DNA of 49,556 nucleotides from Bacteroides_E sp964583185 (lineage in GTDB: Bacteria; Bacteroidota; Bacteroidia; Bacteroidales; Bacteroidaceae): assembly GCA_964583185.1 (NCBI GenBank), contig CAZOVL010000009.1:1-49556 (forward strand). The letters run 5' to 3'. A program made the position numbers and the translations under genes. How positions within the stretch are numbered: the first letter of the stretch is position 1; each line of letters begins with the position of its first letter. The notes under the pieces were generated by a model, which saw only the letters and a list, made by a program, of their open reading frames with translations, made no database searches and was not told the DNA's origin. Shown piece after piece: positions 1 through 8,585 of the stretch.

Positions 1-432
1 AAAACAAGAACTGGTTTCCAGCGTTTTTTTGATGGGGTAGTGGGTGTGTTAGGTCTGCTATTGAAGATTGGATTATTTTTCGTAGCCTTTTGTATTGGTA
101 TTCCTATTTTATTTGCCCTCTTTATTGTGTTTTTGATTTTAGTTGCCATAGGTATCTCCACTTTTATTGGGGGAGGAGTTGCTCTGTTTTCAGTGTTTCC
201 CTCTTTTGAAGATCCATTCTTTGCTACACAGACTATACCTATTTTTATTAGTAGTCTTAGTGGTTTGATTGTAATTGGACTGCCGGTGTTTTCTTTGTTT
301 TATATGGTGTTTCAACATGTTTTTCAATGGAAAAACATGGCTAGAGGAATTAAAATTACGTTAATTGTTCTTTGGCTTATAGCTTTGTTCTCTTTTATTT
401 TCTGCTTACTACAGATTAATTGGGGAATGTAA
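1..432 (+). CDS. C-terminal part of a PspC-domain-type membrane protein (5' end outside window)
   Basis: The reading frame is open from the first base, so the gene is cut by the window edge. The GTG at 40 lies inside this open frame and is not taken as the start. The visible 143 residues begin with a short polar stretch (KTRTGFQRFFDG) and then form about four hydrophobic segments separated by short loops, ending QINWGM. From memory, Bacteroidales proteins with an N-terminal PspC domain carry a C-terminal membrane region of this kind (a KxRTxxQ linker, long Val/Ile/Leu segments, a VFxWK loop). The PspC domain itself is not in the window, so the call rests on the C-terminal pattern. It would be an inner-membrane protein, possibly linked to envelope stress. 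A strong hairpin terminator follows at 513-552. Confidence 0.5.
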   Translation, partial: KTRTGFQRFFDGVVGVLGLLLKIGLFFVAFCIGIPILFALFIVFLILVAIGISTFIGGGVALFSVFPSFEDPFFATQTIPIFISSLSGLIVIGLPVFSLFYMVFQHVFQWKNMARGIKITLIVLWLIALFSFIFCLLQINWGM

Positions 433-512
433 TCTTTTTTTGTTGACTTGATGTTTATTGTGTTGTATTTTAATTGAAGCTAATTTCCATCATTTATAAT
501 TGTGTGTAGTTT

Positions 513-552
513 AAGAGCTTTATATCTTGATCAAGATATAAAGCTCTTTTTC
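513..552 (+). terminator. Rho-independent terminator after the PspC-type gene
   Basis: A perfect 36-bp palindrome with arms at 513-530 and 531-548 (AAGAGCTTTATATCTTGA and its complement) is followed by a T run. It starts 80 bp after the stop codon at 432 and is the only strong hairpin before the next gene. Confidence 0.85.
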
Positions 553-685
553 ATTTTCACTCTTCATTTTTCTAGTATTAGAAAATAGAATTTATTCTTA
601 CTCAATAGTTGTTTTTTATGTTGTAGTTAAAATTAAATCGGTATCTTCACGTAGAGAATTAAAAATAAACTTAAGATTCATACGG

Positions 686-889
686 ATGATGTTTGATAAA
701 TCATTGTTACTTTTAGTTGGAGCTATTTTTCTTCTTGTTATACTTCTCGATGTAATAGCCATTGCTGATTTAAGACTGACAGATAAATCAAAACAATTTA
801 AACTTGTTTTTATGTTAGTCATAATCTTTGTCCCATTCTTTGGCTTTTCTGCCTATTATATTTATAAAAGTATTAGTAACTGGAGATAG
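686..889 (+). CDS. Small two-helix membrane protein, PLDc_N-like
   Basis: A 67-residue protein with two hydrophobic helices (about residues 6-27 and 39-61) joined by a short charged loop (LRLTDKSKQFK). The layout of a hydrophobic helix, a D-x-x-x-I-A-D-L-x-x-x-D loop, and a second helix with a PFFGFSAYYIY end resembles the phospholipase-D N-terminal membrane domain (PLDc_N) found alone in many small bacterial membrane proteins. The function is unknown. Two ATG codons (686 and 689) are adjacent. The next small membrane gene starts 6 bp downstream, so the two are probably co-transcribed. Confidence 0.55.
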   Translation: MMFDKSLLLLVGAIFLLVILLDVIAIADLRLTDKSKQFKLVFMLVIIFVPFFGFSAYYIYKSISNWR

Positions 890-895
890 TTTGCT

Positions 896-1129
896 ATGAA
901 TAAAAAAAGGATATTTTTGCGTATAGGCGTTATCTTTCCTACCTTGTTGTTTATCTATTTATATGCAATAGATCCACTTAATAAACACTACAACTTAATT
1001 GTTATAGCATCTATTTTTACTATTTTACTTTTGTTGTCTACCATTCTTTTTAAGAAAAACAGATTGAATATTATTCTTAGCTATTATGCTATCTTTGGCT
1101 TGTTAATTATATCCTATCTTTTGTTATAA
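896..1129 (+). CDS. Small three-helix membrane protein of unknown function
   Basis: A 77-residue protein, almost entirely hydrophobic, with three predicted membrane helices (about residues 6-23, 33-51 and 57-76) and a basic first loop (MNKKR). I do not recognise a family. It starts 6 bp after the preceding small membrane gene and probably forms a two-gene unit with it. The start at 896 is the first ATG in frame. Gene status is moderately secure because the neighbouring frames are broken and the composition is that of a real membrane protein. Confidence 0.5.
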   Translation: MNKKRIFLRIGVIFPTLLFIYLYAIDPLNKHYNLIVIASIFTILLLLSTILFKKNRLNIILSYYAIFGLLIISYLLL

Positions 1130-1708
1130 TATTTTTAATTTTCTAGCTTTGTTTCATTGCTGAACACATATATAACTTCATATTATTTGAAGTACTTTTA
1201 TTTGTGTTTATCTTTTTTTATAAAAAACTAAAATATACTTTGGGGCGATAAATAGTCCTATGAGTTGAAAATAATCTTCCTGAAAATAAGTTGTGTTTTT
1301 ATTACTTGGAATAGTGTTTGTTTTGCTTTTTATTCAGTCTAAGAGAGAAGTATTTGACTGTTTTTTATAAGTAATTTATGTAATAAACTTTCTTTTTCTT
1401 GCTAAAAAATATAAAATTATGGAACTTTTTGTGGGTTTCCTATATATTTATTGAAATTTTGAAAAAGATTTTAATGAAATATTTTTCAAAGTATAATATA
1501 ATTGTATAATGTTGATTATGAATTTATTAGTTAATTATTCTATGGAGGATATGTAGAATAAAATGACAAATAATAAGTTATTATTATATAGTTAAATTTT
1601 AAAAAACTTAGCAATTTTGATTGTTTGTTGTTATATCCTTGTAACTTTAGTGAGTTTCTATTTTTAAAATTCTATTTTTTAGAGGTAGTTTAATTACATA
1701 AAAGAAGG
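1130..1708. other. AT-rich intergenic region before PUL 1
   Basis: There is no credible gene in these 579 bases. The region is very AT-rich. One weak hairpin (TTTGAAAAA at 1458-1466 with its complement at 1482-1490) is visible. The sequence just before the sigma gene (TATCCTTG at 1634) is one base off the Bacteroides -7 consensus TAnnTTTG but lacks a well-spaced upstream box. The promoter of the sigma gene must be here, but I cannot place it. Confidence 0.5.
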
Positions 1709-2278
1709 ATGATTTCTTTAAAAGAGTTTAATCAATTATTTAATCAACACTATCAGCCTTTTCTACGGTTTGCTGTTTCTTATGTTAGAGATTCGTATGT
1801 AGGTGAAGAGATTGCTGCTGAGGCATTTTCTATATTTTGGGAAAAAAGGGGTGAAATATCTGTTGACGTGAATCGACCGGCTTATATATTAACCATTATT
1901 AAAAACTTAAGCATTAACTACTTAAAACGCGAATCGCTAAACCGAAATATTGTAGCTAATATAAAAGAAGCCATAGAGTGGGATTTAGCTACTCGTATAA
2001 ATCATCTACAAGCTTGCGATCCAGAAGCTCTGTTTTCAAAAGAAATTCAGTCTATATTAAATAATGCAATAGAGAAACTCCCTAAAAAAACTAGAGAGGT
2101 TTTTGTTCTCAGTAGACTAGAACATCTTTCTCATAAAGAAATAGCAGAAAAATTAAATATTTCCACTAAAGGTGTGGAATATCATATCTCTCAGTCCCTT
2201 AGGTTGTTAAGGGTAATGCTGAAAGACTATTTACCCTTTGGAGTATATGTTTTAATAAAAAACATGCTTTTATACTAG
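1709..2278 (+). CDS. ECF-type RNA polymerase sigma factor (FecI-like)
   Basis: A 189-residue sigma-70 factor of the extracytoplasmic type. Region 2 spans about residues 8-80 (YVRDSYVGEEIAAEAFSIFWEKR) and region 4 about 125-180 (the helix-turn-helix LSHKEIAEKLNISTKGVEYHI). It has the size and form of the Bacteroides ECF family that pairs with FecR anti-sigma factors. An AGAAGG stretch a few bases before the ATG can serve as ribosome binding site. The FecR gene follows after 61 bp and a SusC with an STN signalling domain lies beyond it. This is the standard trans-envelope circuit: substrate-loaded SusC signals through FecR, which frees this sigma factor to transcribe the PUL. The C-terminal tail (YVLIKNMLLY) is hydrophobic. 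Confidence 0.9.
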   Translation: MISLKEFNQLFNQHYQPFLRFAVSYVRDSYVGEEIAAEAFSIFWEKRGEISVDVNRPAYILTIIKNLSINYLKRESLNRNIVANIKEAIEWDLATRINHLQACDPEALFSKEIQSILNNAIEKLPKKTREVFVLSRLEHLSHKEIAEKLNISTKGVEYHISQSLRLLRVMLKDYLPFGVYVLIKNMLLY

Positions 2279-2339
2279 GGATAGTCTACTCTTAATTGTT
2301 GTTATTATAGGGGGTTGAAATATTGAATAGCTTTAAATT

Positions 2340-3284
2340 ATGATAACACAAGAAAAACTATATAATTACTTCTCAGGTAACTGTACCGAACAAGATATCC
2401 TTTCTATAAAGAAGTGGGTAGAATCTTCTGATGAGAATAAAAAAAGAATGGATCAAGAAAGGGTTCTTTTTGATATTCTTCTATTACATGATACTGAACG
2501 TGCTACTTCTGCATATCAAATGAAGATCAACACTCAAAAGAAAAAAATTAGAAGAACTCTTATTCGAATTTCAAGTGTAGCAGCAATGCTTCTCCTTGCT
2601 GTTTTTATAACTAAACATTTAATATATGAAAATCTGCAAAATAAAATGCAGACAGTAAATGTACCATCAGGTCAATATATTAGTATGGATTTACCTGATG
2701 GCACTAAGGTTTGGCTTAATGCACAAACAAGTATTAAATACAACTCCTTGTTTAATCATAAGAAACGCCATGTTGTTTTAGATGGAGAAGCTTATTTTCA
2801 AGTAAAACGAGATGAGTCTTTACCTTTTGAGGTAGAAACAGCAAAAGGAGTGGTAAGGGTGTTAGGTACCGAATTCAATGTTTGTGCTTATAATGATAGT
2901 GAGAAATTTGAAACTACCTTAATTAATGGAGAAGTTGAAGTTTCTCTTAAAAACAGCTCAGAGAAAGTAAGAATAAAACCTAATAGTCAAGTTTTATTTA
3001 ATAATGGTAGACTGGAAGTTAGTAGAGTTAGAAATTACGAAACTTATAAGTGGAAAGAAGGTTTATTAGTTTATCAAAATATCAGCTTCGAATCAATGAT
3101 GAAAGACTTTGAACGTATTTATGGAATTGAAATTATTGTTGAAAATAAGGAGGTTCAAGAGTTTAGCTATACTGGAAAGTTTAGAATTGTTGATGGCGTT
3201 GATTATGCCCTATCTATATTACAAAAAAGTATCCCGTTCAATAAATCAAGAGATACTGAAAATGAGATTATTTATATCAAGTAA
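2340..3284 (+). CDS. FecR-family anti-sigma factor
   Basis: A 314-residue inner-membrane regulator. A cytoplasmic N-terminal part (about 1-77, binding the sigma factor) is followed by one membrane helix (about 78-96, ISSVAAMLLLAVFITKHLIY). The periplasmic FecR domain (about 105-205) includes SGQYISMDLPDGTKVWLNAQT and VLGTEFNVCAY. A C-terminal DUF4974-type domain (about 240-310) begins near LVYQNISFESMMKDFERIYGI and should contact the STN domain of the SusC encoded next. It lies between the sigma gene and susC. The length is normal for the family. Confidence 0.9.
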   Translation: MITQEKLYNYFSGNCTEQDILSIKKWVESSDENKKRMDQERVLFDILLLHDTERATSAYQMKINTQKKKIRRTLIRISSVAAMLLLAVFITKHLIYENLQNKMQTVNVPSGQYISMDLPDGTKVWLNAQTSIKYNSLFNHKKRHVVLDGEAYFQVKRDESLPFEVETAKGVVRVLGTEFNVCAYNDSEKFETTLINGEVEVSLKNSSEKVRIKPNSQVLFNNGRLEVSRVRNYETYKWKEGLLVYQNISFESMMKDFERIYGIEIIVENKEVQEFSYTGKFRIVDGVDYALSILQKSIPFNKSRDTENEIIYIK

Positions 3285-3405
3285 GAATACTTACTAATCA
3301 ATTTTTCATTGTCTTGAAATATGAGTTCTAGCAGCCTATAATGGTTGTTATTAGTATTACTATGAATCAAAACTAAACATTTAAATCTATGAAAAAACAA
3401 AATCT

Positions 3406-3480
3406 ATGAAAAAAATCAATGTACATTATTGTATTTATCACTTGAAAAACCAATATGACTTTGAGTGTTGTATGAATTAA
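3406..3480 (+). other. Possible 24-codon upstream ORF before susC
   Basis: A complete short ORF starts MKKINVHYCIYHLK and ends at TAA 3478-3480, 16 bp before the SusC start. An even shorter one (MKKQNL) starts at 3389 and overlaps it. The AAATCTATGAAAAA start context occurs three times, at 3383, 3400 and 3491, the last being that of susC. It could be a translated leader or a decayed former N-terminus. No coding evidence exists beyond the open frame. Confidence 0.3.
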
Positions 3481-3496
3481 AACAATATGAAAATCT

Positions 3497-6400
3497 ATGA
3501 AAAACAACTTACTTATGAGATGCAATACATCTCTAACTAATTTAAAAAATAGAGCGGTTAAGATAATAGTTGTTCTATTATTCTTCTGTTCTTTTTCTTT
3601 ACATGCGGGAGAATTATTTTCTCAAAATGCAAAAGTTCATTTAAGTAAAATAACAACTCCAATAAGCAAAATTATTGCGGAAATAGAAAAGCAAACAGAC
3701 TATCTTTTTGTCTATAATGATCAAATAGATGTAAAAAAAGAAGTAGAAATAGATGTAAAAAAAGAAACATCTGTATCAATGAATGATACAGATGTTTCAA
3801 AAATACTGAATGATGTATTTAAGAATTCGAATGTTAGTTATGAAATAATAGGAAGCCACATTATACTTTCTGCCAAGACACAACAAACTAACATTGTAAC
3901 ACAGAGTAAAGAAATATCGGGTACAGTTACTGATGAAGCAGGCGAACCACTAATTGGTGCTACTGTTCAAGTTAAAGGTACTACTACTGGTGTTATAACT
4001 AATCTAAATGGAAACTATATGATTTCTGCTAATACAGGTGATGTTTTGATCTTTTCTTATGTAGGCTATGAAAATCAAGAATTCACTGTAGATAGTAATA
4101 CTACTATTAATGTTCAGATGTTTTCAGATGCACAACAATTAGAAACTGTTGTTGTTACAGCTTTAGGTATTAAACGTTCGGAAAAAGCTTTAAGTTACAA
4201 TGTACAACAAGTAGATGCAAGTACTATTACTGCCAATAAAGATGCAAACTTTATAAATGCATTAAGTGGAAAAGTTGCTGGTGTTAATATAAACGCTTCA
4301 TCATCTGGTATTGGAGGGGTTTCTAAGGTAACTATGCGTGGTACAAAATCTATTATGCAATCTTCCAATGCACTTTATGTAATTGATGGTGTTCCTGTTT
4401 TTTCAAGACCAAAAGGATCTGGTGGAGGTGTAGAGTTTGATTCCCAAGGAGCTACAGATCCAATTGCTGATATAAACCCGGATGATATTGAGTCTATGTC
4501 CATATTAACTGGTGCAGCTGCAGCTGCCCTTTATGGTTCAGATGCAGCTAATGGTGCTATTATTATTAATACTAAAAAAGGAAAAGAAGGAAAAGTTAGT
4601 ATTACTGTAAATAGTAGCTTAGAGTTAGGATCTCCTTTAGTTATGCCTCGATTCCAAACACGCTATGGAACAGGAAAAGGAGGAGTTTTAGGTGGCAGTC
4701 CAGCTCACAGTTGGGGACCTCATTTAACAGAGGCTAGATATTTTGGCTATAAACCCCAAGATGATTATTTCCAAACAGGTATAGTCACAACAGAAAGTGT
4801 TTCTTTCTCTACAGGTACAGACAAGAATCAAACTTATGCTTCTGCAGCAGCTGTAAACTCCAAAGGGATTATACCTAATAATAAATATGAGCGCTATAAT
4901 TTTGCTATACGGAATACAACGTCATTTCTCGATGATAAAATGACATTAGATGTTAATGCTAGTTACATTTTACAAGGAGATCGAAATACAACAAATCAAG
5001 GTATATATAACAATCCGTTAGTTGGTGCTTATTTATATCCTAGAGGTAATGACTGGGAGGAAGCTAAAACGTATGAAGAGTATAGTCCTGTTCGTAAGCT
5101 TTATACCCAAAAATGGGCAGTAGGTGATGCGGGTATGACGATGCAAAATCCTTACTGGATAAACTATCGTAACTTGCGTGAGAATAGAAAAGATAGATAT
5201 ATGTTGGGAGCAAACTTGAGTTATCAAATTTTAGATTGGTTGACTCTTTCTGGTCGTGTACGCTTGGATAATTCAAATAATGATTATACTGAAAAATTCT
5301 TTGCTACTACAAACACTCAATTAACAGGTGGTTCTGATAGAGGTTTGTATGGAATTGTTAAGTCTAAAGACAAACAACTTTATGCTGATTTCTTGGCAAG
5401 TGTAAATAAAAACTTCGGAGAGAATTGGAACTTACAAGTAAACTTTGGTGGATCTTATACAGACTTTAGATACGACGAGTTGAATGTTCGGGGACCTATT
5501 GCAGATGGATCCGAAACATTTCCTGGTGAACAGGTAGGTTTAGCCAATGCGTTTATTGTTCAGAATCTAAGTCAAAATAAAACAAAATTTTTAGAAGATG
5601 GATGGCGTGAACAAACTCAATCTCTCTATGCTTCTGCTGAGTTAGGATATAGAAGTACCTATTACTTAACAGTTACAGGGCGTAATGATTGGGCTTCACA
5701 ACTAGCTGGTCCAAACTCTAAATATAAATCTTTCTTTTATCCATCTGTAGGAGGTTCAATTGTTTTGTCTGAAATGATGCCTAACTTAAATAGAAATTAT
5801 TTATCCTTTCTTAAACTACGTGCTTCTTATGCATCCGTTGGTAGTGCTTTTAGTAGATACATTGCTAATCCACGACCTAAATGGAATCCTGAATCAAGTT
5901 CGTGGACAGTTTTAACCTCTAAACCTAAAGATGATTTGAAACCAGAAAGAACAAAGTCTTTTGAAGTTGGTTTAAATGCACGTTTCTTGAAAAACTTTGA
6001 GTTAGATGTTACTTATTATAATGCTAAAACTCAAGATCAAGTATTTGTAATTGATGGAGGGATTAAATATTCAGACGCTTATTTGCAAACAGGTAGTGTG
6101 AGAAATAGTGGTCTAGAACTAGCTTTAAGCTATAAAAACACTTGGAAGGATTTTACTTGGTTTAGTGGTTTTACCTATTCTATGAATAGAAATAAGATTC
6201 TTGAATTAGCTAAAAATGTATATAATGATGCAACCGGTGAAACTATTAATATTGATTATATGAATATTGGTGGTTTAGGTAGTACTCGATTCATATTAAA
6301 AGAAGGAGGTGATATGGGAGACCTTTATTCTATAATGGATTTAAGGAGAGATGCTAATGGTGCAATTTATATTGACGAAGAGAATGGAGTTCACACTGAA

Positions 6401-6940
6401 TCTATTCAAAATATTAATAATTATATAAAATTAGGTAGTGTGTCTCCCAAAGGAAACCTGGCTTGGACAAATAATTTTTCTTGGAAGAATTTTAATTTAG
6501 GGTTTATGGTTTCTGCACGTTTAGGTGGAGTTGTATTCTCTCGTACACAAGCACAACTAGATGAGTTTGGAGTATCTAAAGCTTCTGCTGACGCACGCGA
6601 TATGGGATATGTTTCTGTAAATGGAATGGATCGTGTGAATACTGAAAGTTGGTATGAAGTTGTTGCTGGTGGAACAGCAGTTCCTCAATATTATACTTAT
6701 TCAGCAACTAATGTTAGATTACAAGAAGCTTCTATTGGATATACTTTCCCTAAAAAAATGCTTGATAATGTTTGTGAAGTGAAAATATCCTTGATTGGAC
6801 GCAATTTATGGATGCTGTATAACAAGGCTCCTTTCGATCCAGAGTCTGTAGCAACTACTGATAGCTTCTATCAAGGAATAGACTATTTTATGATACCTTC
6901 TTTAAGGAATATTGGTTTTAACTTGAGCATTAAATTCTAA
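3497..6940 (+). CDS. SusC/RagA TonB-dependent transporter with STN signalling domain
   Basis: A 1147-residue outer-membrane glycan importer. A signal peptide (about 20-38, IIVVLLFFCSFSLHAG) is followed by a secretin/TonB short N-terminal (STN) domain (about 45-125). A carboxypeptidase-like beta domain (about 140-212, SGTVTDEAGEPLIGATVQVK) comes next, then the TonB box region and plug (about 215-360, MRGTKSIMQSSNALYVIDGVP), and a beta-barrel ending in NLSIKF with the usual aromatic last residue. The STN domain is the part that contacts FecR, in accord with the sigma/anti-sigma genes just upstream. A 24-bp in-frame duplication inside the STN domain (18 identical bases at 3725-3742 and 3749-3766) gives IDVKKEVE-IDVKKETS. 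It forms the pore of the SusCD complex with the lipoprotein encoded 11 bp downstream. Confidence 0.95.
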   Translation: MKNNLLMRCNTSLTNLKNRAVKIIVVLLFFCSFSLHAGELFSQNAKVHLSKITTPISKIIAEIEKQTDYLFVYNDQIDVKKEVEIDVKKETSVSMNDTDVSKILNDVFKNSNVSYEIIGSHIILSAKTQQTNIVTQSKEISGTVTDEAGEPLIGATVQVKGTTTGVITNLNGNYMISANTGDVLIFSYVGYENQEFTVDSNTTINVQMFSDAQQLETVVVTALGIKRSEKALSYNVQQVDASTITANKDANFINALSGKVAGVNINASSSGIGGVSKVTMRGTKSIMQSSNALYVIDGVPVFSRPKGSGGGVEFDSQGATDPIADINPDDIESMSILTGAAAAALYGSDAANGAIIINTKKGKEGKVSITVNSSLELGSPLVMPRFQTRYGTGKGGVLGGSPAHSWGPHLTEARYFGYKPQDDYFQTGIVTTESVSFSTGTDKNQTYASAAAVNSKGIIPNNKYERYNFAIRNTTSFLDDKMTLDVNASYILQGDRNTTNQGIYNNPLVGAYLYPRGNDWEEAKTYEEYSPVRKLYTQKWAVGDAGMTMQNPYWINYRNLRENRKDRYMLGANLSYQILDWLTLSGRVRLDNSNNDYTEKFFATTNTQLTGGSDRGLYGIVKSKDKQLYADFLASVNKNFGENWNLQVNFGGSYTDFRYDELNVRGPIADGSETFPGEQVGLANAFIVQNLSQNKTKFLEDGWREQTQSLYASAELGYRSTYYLTVTGRNDWASQLAGPNSKYKSFFYPSVGGSIVLSEMMPNLNRNYLSFLKLRASYASVGSAFSRYIANPRPKWNPESSSWTVLTSKPKDDLKPERTKSFEVGLNARFLKNFELDVTYYNAKTQDQVFVIDGGIKYSDAYLQTGSVRNSGLELALSYKNTWKDFTWFSGFTYSMNRNKILELAKNVYNDATGETINIDYMNIGGLGSTRFILKEGGDMGDLYSIMDLRRDANGAIYIDEENGVHTESIQNINNYIKLGSVSPKGNLAWTNNFSWKNFNLGFMVSARLGGVVFSRTQAQLDEFGVSKASADARDMGYVSVNGMDRVNTESWYEVVAGGTAVPQYYTYSATNVRLQEASIGYTFPKKMLDNVCEVKISLIGRNLWMLYNKAPFDPESVATTDSFYQGIDYFMIPSLRNIGFNLSIKF

Positions 6941-6951
6941 TAACTATTGAT

Positions 6952-8565
6952 ATGAGAAAGATATTAAATAAATTAATAATAAGTACTATTACTGTTACAT
7001 TTGCAGCTTGTACAGCAAATTTTGAAAATGTAAATAGTCATCCTAAGGAGCCAGGAGATTTAATTGCAGATGATTATGCTCTCGGATCAGCAATGAATAA
7101 TTTAGCAGGATGTGTTGTGTCTCCGGATGTGAATACGGCTCAGTTTACAGACTGTTTATTGGGTGGACCAATGGGCGGATATTATGCAGACTCGAATGCT
7201 GGTTGGGCAAATACAATCTCAAATTATAATCCTAAAGACGACTGGAGTAGGGTATTCCTAAAAAGTGATAGAATTATCCCTATATTAACATCAAATCTAG
7301 CTGTTGTGGATGTTGTTTCACAAAACACGGAGAATCCGGTACCTTATGCACTTGCTAAAATTATTAAAGTTGCAACAATGCATCGTGTAACTGATACGTT
7401 TGGACCTATACCCTATACTCAACTTGAGTCTAGCTCAGATCAGAATATACCTTATGATTCTCAAGAAACTGTGTATAAAACATTCTTTGAAGAACTTAAT
7501 GATGCTCTTGACGTTTTGAATGCAGATCCAAATGCAAAATTAGTACCATCAGCTGACTATATATATGGTGGAAATATTAACCAATGGATTAAGTTTGCTA
7601 ATTCTTTGAAGTTGCGTTTAGCAATCCGTATTGCTTATGCAAATCCCACATTATCGAAAGAGATGGCTGAGGAGGCTGTTAAGTCTGAAAATGGAGGATT
7701 AATAGAAAGTAATATAGACAACGCATCTTGGAATTATTTTAAAACTTTGGAAAATCCTATTTTTGTAGCTACTCGATATAATCAAGCAACTCATGCAGAT
7801 GGTACAGCTTGTACAACTGGTGGAGATACACATGCTGCCGCTGATATCATTTGCTATATGAATGGATATAAAGATAATCGTCGTGAGAAGTTCTTTACAA
7901 AGTCTGAATGGGTAGGTTATGATTATGTAGGGCTTCGTCGTGGAATTATTATCCCTGATTTAGCTGCTAAAGGACATAGATATTCTGGTGTAAATATTAC
8001 TCCAACTTCCCCAATTTATTGGTTAAATGCATCTGAAGTTGCGTTTTTGCGTGCTGAAGGAGTAGCTGTGTTTGGTTATAATATGGGAGGAAGTGCAGAA
8101 TCTTTCTATAACGAAGGCATTCGCTTATCTTTTGAACAATGGGATGTTAGTGGTGCTGAAGAATACCTTGAAGACGATTCTAGTGTGCCTACCTCTTATA
8201 ATGATCCAGGTAATGATAATCATCATACTAGTGTTTTATCTTCTATAACAATAAAGTGGGATGATAAGGCTACAAAAGAAGTTAAGCAAGAACGAATCAT
8301 TGTGCAAAAATGGATTGCTAATTGGCAGTTAGGAAATGAAGCATGGGCTGATTATCGTCGTACTGGGTATCCACGTTTGATGCCAGCTACAGATGCGGGT
8401 AATAAAAGTGGTGGAGTTGTTGATTCTAAGAAAGGAGCACGTCGTATGCCTTATCCTCTTGATGAGTATAATTCCAATGCCGATAATGTTAGTGAAGCTG
8501 TAGCTAAATACTTGAATGGCCCCGATAATATGGCTACTGACTTATGGTGGGCCGCAAAAAAATAA
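6952..8565 (+). CDS. SusD/RagB-family outer-membrane lipoprotein (SusD-like_2 type)
   Basis: A 537-residue lipoprotein with lipobox Cys20 (TFAAC). The sequence FANSLKLRLAIRIAYANP, followed by AEEAVKSENGGLI, and the C-terminal IVQKWIANWQLGNEAWADYRRTG are typical of the SusD-like_2 branch rather than canonical SusD. It would cap the SusC pore encoded 11 bp upstream and deliver glycan to it. The residues after the Cys are not strongly acidic. The order SusC-SusD-surface lipoproteins matches PULs in general. Confidence 0.92.
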   Translation: MRKILNKLIISTITVTFAACTANFENVNSHPKEPGDLIADDYALGSAMNNLAGCVVSPDVNTAQFTDCLLGGPMGGYYADSNAGWANTISNYNPKDDWSRVFLKSDRIIPILTSNLAVVDVVSQNTENPVPYALAKIIKVATMHRVTDTFGPIPYTQLESSSDQNIPYDSQETVYKTFFEELNDALDVLNADPNAKLVPSADYIYGGNINQWIKFANSLKLRLAIRIAYANPTLSKEMAEEAVKSENGGLIESNIDNASWNYFKTLENPIFVATRYNQATHADGTACTTGGDTHAAADIICYMNGYKDNRREKFFTKSEWVGYDYVGLRRGIIIPDLAAKGHRYSGVNITPTSPIYWLNASEVAFLRAEGVAVFGYNMGGSAESFYNEGIRLSFEQWDVSGAEEYLEDDSSVPTSYNDPGNDNHHTSVLSSITIKWDDKATKEVKQERIIVQKWIANWQLGNEAWADYRRTGYPRLMPATDAGNKSGGVVDSKKGARRMPYPLDEYNSNADNVSEAVAKYLNGPDNMATDLWWAAKK

Positions 8566-8585
8566 TAACCTTAATGATTAGATCT

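Noticed and set aside
1616..1641. Promoter for the ECF sigma gene (TTTG then TATCCTTG)
   Set aside because: The -7 box has a mismatch and the 14-bp spacing is too short for the Bacteroides consensus.
3109..3297. 62-residue frame inside fecR
   Set aside because: It overlaps the conserved C-terminal domain of FecR in another frame.
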